Assembly (NCBI GenBank): GCA_016281295.1
Contig: JAEEII010000016.1
Coordinates: 1-10,023, forward strand
Direction: 5' to 3'
Length of the DNA: 10,023 nt
Source: Bacteroidales bacterium
Lineage (GTDB): Bacteria > Bacteroidota > Bacteroidia > Bacteroidales > F082
Every line of letters starts with the position of its first letter. The first letter of the stretch is position 1. The notes beneath the pieces are model-generated. The model made no database searches, was not told the DNA's origin, and was given only the letters and a program-made list of their open reading frames with translations. Position numbers and translations under genes: made by a program. Shown here in pieces: positions 7,177 to 10,023 of the stretch.

Positions 7177-8160
7177 TCAAGCAAATAAAGGATAATAATG
7201 AAAAGCTAACACAGCCAAAAGAAAGACCACGAAAGTGACATTCGACCAACGTAAGCCATCAAGATAAGCCAACTCGTAGGAGAACAGAATACTCAAGGTG
7301 ATAAACAACACTCCAGTTTGCATGGGGTTACGCTCCAACAGCAACATAAAAACCCCGAAAAACAATAAAAGGATGGTCATCGTGACCTTCGTTCTCACCG
7401 AAATAGTCTTCTCAAAACTATAATTTCGAGGTGTCAACAATGGCATGGCCACTACCAGCAGCAAGAATATCAACAAGCCCGCCTTGAATAATGTGAATCC
7501 ACTGATACTCAGTTCAATATTATTAAAGAAGTCAACGTAGGCATGAAGTCTGGGAAGCAAATCGCCCATGAGGAAATGCATCGAGAAATAAAAGAAATAA
7601 GGGAGCAAAAGGCCGATAAACGGAATCAGATGCAACCGTAACGAGCCTTTTTGGATGATGCCCAAAGCGATGATGCCCCACACGGCCAACAGCAAAGAAG
7701 GGAACCAACACATCGAGGCAAGAGACAAATAAAAACCGGCGTTAAGCAAATACAGCTCCGGACGGGGTGTCTGATATATCGAGAACAGCGTATGGATAAA
7801 CATCAACAAAAACACGGAGGCGAACAGCACGGGATAAAAGGTGGTCTGCTCCATGGTGAGGTTCATCACCAATAGGAAGACCACCGCACCTAAAGTGTTG
7901 ACCTTGTTGATGATCTGGTTGGAGGCCAAAATGGAGTTAAAGAACAAGACCTCAAAGGCATTGAGGAAAAAAGCAAACAGCAACATGGCGTATGGCCAGA
8001 AGTCCAGGATATCCGCCACCAAATTATACAAAGGTGTAACAGGGTTGCGATAGGCCACATCGACATTTTGCGTGATGAACGATGGAATCCAAATGGCGAT
8101 GCATAACAAGGCAATCACCACGTATTGAACAATATAGCTATTTCTGAAAAAACGAATCAA
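7177..8160 (-). CDS. Polytopic inner-membrane protein, DUF6427-like
   Basis: The 327-residue protein is almost all hydrophobic, with about ten membrane segments. Clear examples lie near residues 13-30, 55-73, 88-127 (two), 137-170 (two), 175-196, 222-245, 262-280, 285-300 and 308-325. Charged loops are short. The MIRFFRNS start resembles the MI..FF N-terminus of the Bacteroidetes DUF6427 family, whose function is unknown; I assign this from memory and general pattern. The best start is TTG at 8160. There is no in-frame ATG nearby (the first is about residue 58), and an in-frame TAA lies 24 nt upstream of the TTG. The gene begins 8 nt after the purD stop, next to a heptamer array, and ends 2 nt before rnhB, so it is probably cotranscribed with both. 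No transporter or enzyme motif is visible. Confidence 0.85.
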   Translation of the reverse strand: MIRFFRNSYIVQYVVIALLCIAIWIPSFITQNVDVAYRNPVTPLYNLVADILDFWPYAMLLFAFFLNAFEVLFFNSILASNQIINKVNTLGAVVFLLVMNLTMEQTTFYPVLFASVFLLMFIHTLFSIYQTPRPELYLLNAGFYLSLASMCWFPSLLLAVWGIIALGIIQKGSLRLHLIPFIGLLLPYFFYFSMHFLMGDLLPRLHAYVDFFNNIELSISGFTLFKAGLLIFLLLVVAMPLLTPRNYSFEKTISVRTKVTMTILLLFFGVFMLLLERNPMQTGVLFITLSILFSYELAYLDGLRWSNVTFVVFLLAVLAFHYYPLFA

Positions 8161-8164
8161 GGGG

Positions 8165-8199
8165 AGGGTTAAAGTTTGAGGTTAGAGGTTAGAGTTAGG
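8165..8199. repeat. Five-unit heptamer array (AGGTTAG-like) at the purD 3' end
   Basis: On the plus strand the units are AGGGTTA, AAGTTTG, AGGTTAG, AGGTTAG, AGTTAGG. Two are identical and the others diverge by a few bases. The array covers the purD stop codon (8169-8171) and encodes its last ten or so residues (LDLTLTSNLKL). It ends 4 nt before the TTG start of the next gene. A related array in the opposite orientation relative to the gene lies at 2624-2658. Confidence 0.7.
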
Positions 8200-9551
8200 T
8201 CTAAGCCGATGTCGGAGCGGTGGGTTTCGCCATCGAAGTGAATTTTACTTACATTTTGATAGGCTTTATCGCGGGCTTCCTCGATGGTGTTGCCATGAGC
8301 GGTAATCGCAATGACACGTCCACCAGCGGTAACGACCTGTCCTTCAGCATTAAAGGCTGTTCCTGCATGGAAAGCCACACAGTCATTCAACCGATCCATG
8401 CCCGTCATCACCTTACCTTTCTCGTATGCCTCAGGATAGCCTCCTGACACCAGCATGACGGTGACCGCGGTGTCTTTGCTTTGGGCGTAATGAACCTTGT
8501 CAAGCATGCCGTCAGCACAGGCATACAGCATGTCGGCAAAGTCGCCTTCAATACGAGTCATCACCGCTTCGGTCTCGGGATCACCCATACGGACGTTGTA
8601 TTCGATGACGTAAGGGTCTCCCCCACAGTTCATCAGTCCAAGAAAGATAAATCCTTTATAATCGACATTTTCACATTTCAGTCCATGCAAGGTGGGTTTA
8701 ACGATACGGTCTTCCACTTTCTTCATGAACTCCGGTGTGCAGAACGGAACAGGTGACACTGCCCCCATACCGCCGGTGTTCAAGCCCTTGTCGCCATCTC
8801 CGATGCGTTTGTAGTCCTTAGCCTCGGGAAGCAGCACAGCATGTGCGCCATCAGTCAGCACAAACACAGAGCATTCAATGCCTTTGAGGAACTCCTCAAT
8901 GACCACGGTAGCAGAGGCGTTGCCGAATTTGCCTTCCAGCATGTCACCCAGCTCATGGATAGCTTCCTCTAACGAATCGAGGATGAGGACTCCCTTGCCT
9001 GCTGCCAAGCCATCGGCTTTCAGCACGTAAGGAGCCTTGAGCGACTTCAGGAACTCCACACCAGCCTCCATGTTGTCTTTGGTGACAGTGAGGCAACGTG
9101 CCGTTGGGATGCCGTTTTTCTCCATGAAGACCTTGGCAAAGGCCTTGCTGCCTTCGAGTTGCGCGCCTTTGCGGTCGGGACCGACGACCCGGATGGACTT
9201 CAGCTGTTCATCCGTCTTGAAGAAATCGACGATGCCATCGACCAGTGGTTGTTCGGGACCGACGACGACGAGGCTGATCTCATGATCCAGACAAAACCGC
9301 TTGACACCCTCGAAGTCGCTCACCTTGATGTTTACATTCGTTCCCACCTCAGCGGTACCCGCATTGCCAGGAGCGATATACACCTTCACACCATCGCTTT
9401 GAGCCAGTTTCCAAGCCAAGGCATGCTCGCGGCCGCCAGAGCCTAGCACGAGGATGTTTCTTACCACAGCTGTAATATGCTGTCCTTGTGTCGTTTTCCA
9501 GTCCACCACGTCTTTCTGGGTGTCACCTGGGTACATGATGATTTGTTCCAT
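8169..9551 (-). CDS. purD: Phosphoribosylamine--glycine ligase (GAR synthetase)
   Basis: PurD joins glycine to 5-phosphoribosylamine using ATP, the second step of purine synthesis in the cytoplasm. It is full length. The N-terminal domain has ILVLGSGGREHALAWKL and YIAPGNAGT. The ATP-grasp domain has VLKADGLAAGKGV, LPEAKDYKRIGDGD, GLNTGGMGAVSP and the metal site YNVRMGDPETE. The C-terminal domain has VMLVSGGYP, AGGRVIAITAHG and HRSDIGLD. From the ATG at 9551 the protein has 460 residues, including about 28 before the family's usual start. An AAAGG eight bases upstream supports this ATG. A GTG at 9467 would give MVRNILVLGSGG and the more typical 432 residues, so the start is unsettled. With the ATG, the gene overlaps the glycosyltransferase by 29 bp in another frame. 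The last ten or so residues come from a heptamer array and look accessory. Confidence 0.97.
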   Translation of the reverse strand: MEQIIMYPGDTQKDVVDWKTTQGQHITAVVRNILVLGSGGREHALAWKLAQSDGVKVYIAPGNAGTAEVGTNVNIKVSDFEGVKRFCLDHEISLVVVGPEQPLVDGIVDFFKTDEQLKSIRVVGPDRKGAQLEGSKAFAKVFMEKNGIPTARCLTVTKDNMEAGVEFLKSLKAPYVLKADGLAAGKGVLILDSLEEAIHELGDMLEGKFGNASATVVIEEFLKGIECSVFVLTDGAHAVLLPEAKDYKRIGDGDKGLNTGGMGAVSPVPFCTPEFMKKVEDRIVKPTLHGLKCENVDYKGFIFLGLMNCGGDPYVIEYNVRMGDPETEAVMTRIEGDFADMLYACADGMLDKVHYAQSKDTAVTVMLVSGGYPEAYEKGKVMTGMDRLNDCVAFHAGTAFNAEGQVVTAGGRVIAITAHGNTIEEARDKAYQNVSKIHFDGETHRSDIGLDLTLTSNLKL

Positions 9552-10023
9552 TGTTATAACCTTTCATCAAACAATTCCATATCGTTTCTGCCGTCTGGTC
9601 CCATGAGAAATCACGGGCACGCGCACGGCCTTTCTCTATCAATTCTTGTCTCACACGCTCATCCAAGACTTTTTCCATTGCGTCAGCGATGGAGGCCTCG
9701 TTGAAGGGATCCACTAGCAAGGCGGCATCACCTGCTACCTCAGGCATGGAGGTGACATTAGAGGTAATCACCGGGGTGTCGCATTTGAAGGCCTCGAGAA
9801 TAGGTATTCCAAATCCCTCAAAATAAGACACATACACCGAGGCCAACGCCGAGGCAGTCACTTGATGCAGCTCTTCTGCACTCAGCCTGCCTGTGAAGAC
9901 CACCTCGTCCTTGCAGCTCATGGCATCGTAAGCCTGCTGTATCGGTTCAGTCCACCATCGTTTCTCCCCAACAATCAGCAGCTTCACCTCTGAGGCGTGT
10001 CGTTTCTTAAACTGGTCAAAGGC
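9523..10023 (-). CDS. GT-B glycosyltransferase, family 4 type (5' part beyond the window)
   Basis: The frame is open through the right edge, giving the last 166 residues. The edge sequence AFDQFKKRHASEVKLLIVG shows the C-terminal Rossmann domain beginning. The Glycos_transf_1 hallmark follows: VVFTGRLSAEEL, YVSYFEGFGIPILEAF with the E-x7-E pair that binds the nucleotide-sugar, then TPVITSNVTSMPEVAGDAALLVDP. Such enzymes use an NDP-sugar to extend lipopolysaccharide, capsule or exopolysaccharide chains at the cytoplasmic face of the membrane; the sugar and acceptor cannot be told from this part. The GTG at 9987 is an internal valine codon and not the start. The 3' end overlaps the ATG-started purD by 29 bp, which suggests cotranscription. 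The final residues (NNGTNHHVPR) follow the usual helix and appear to be a read-on tail. Confidence 0.92.
   Translation of the reverse strand, partial: AFDQFKKRHASEVKLLIVGEKRWWTEPIQQAYDAMSCKDEVVFTGRLSAEELHQVTASALASVYVSYFEGFGIPILEAFKCDTPVITSNVTSMPEVAGDAALLVDPFNEASIADAMEKVLDERVRQELIEKGRARARDFSWDQTAETIWNCLMKGYNNGTNHHVPR

Noticed and set aside
7175..7249. Longer RNase HII with a TTG start at 7249
   Set aside because: The extra 25 residues overlap the membrane-protein gene and have no counterpart in the family. The ATG at 7174 gives the standard N-terminus.

Overview
The window looks like core chromosome of a Bacteroidales bacterium, probably Prevotella-like. The evidence is a NagZ-like GH3 plus serine-hydrolase fusion, a lipoprotein and thioredoxin-like pair of the kind common in this phylum, a membrane protein resembling DUF6427, a TAnnTTTG-type promoter and mid-range G+C. 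No marker gene allows a species call. All seven genes are on the minus strand, so transcription runs from the right edge to the left, and coding density is very high. No gene-free stretch exceeds 185 bases.

Right half (10023 to 6581): the 3' end of a GT-B glycosyltransferase overlaps the ATG-started purD by 29 bp. An 8-nt gap leads to a polytopic membrane protein that seems to start at TTG, and a 2-nt gap leads to rnhB. The spacing suggests one transcription unit whose promoter lies beyond the right edge. It links envelope glycan synthesis, purine synthesis, an unknown membrane function and removal of RNA from DNA. The genes need not share a pathway.

Middle (6580 to 6396): a 185-bp spacer holds an imperfect ~28-bp tandem duplication, three 9-bp repeats, a 13-bp inverted repeat with a smaller hairpin inside, and a good Bacteroidetes-type promoter. 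The promoter's -7 box is only 4 nt from the ATG of the next gene.

Left half (6395 to 1): a large lipoprotein (DUF3352-like N-terminal part plus beta-propeller-like C-terminal part) is followed 8 nt later by an exported thioredoxin-fold protein with a CEYC motif. A 124-bp repeat-rich spacer follows. Then comes a large exported GH3 beta-N-acetylglucosaminidase fused to a class C beta-lactamase-fold serine hydrolase, cut by the left edge. This last protein probably trims cell-wall fragments in the periplasm.

I see no mobile element, CRISPR array, RNA gene or defence system. The least ordinary feature is a set of short arrays with a seven-base period at gene junctions. Two of them are translated as the C-terminal tails of unrelated proteins, and one lies directly before a gene with a TTG start.
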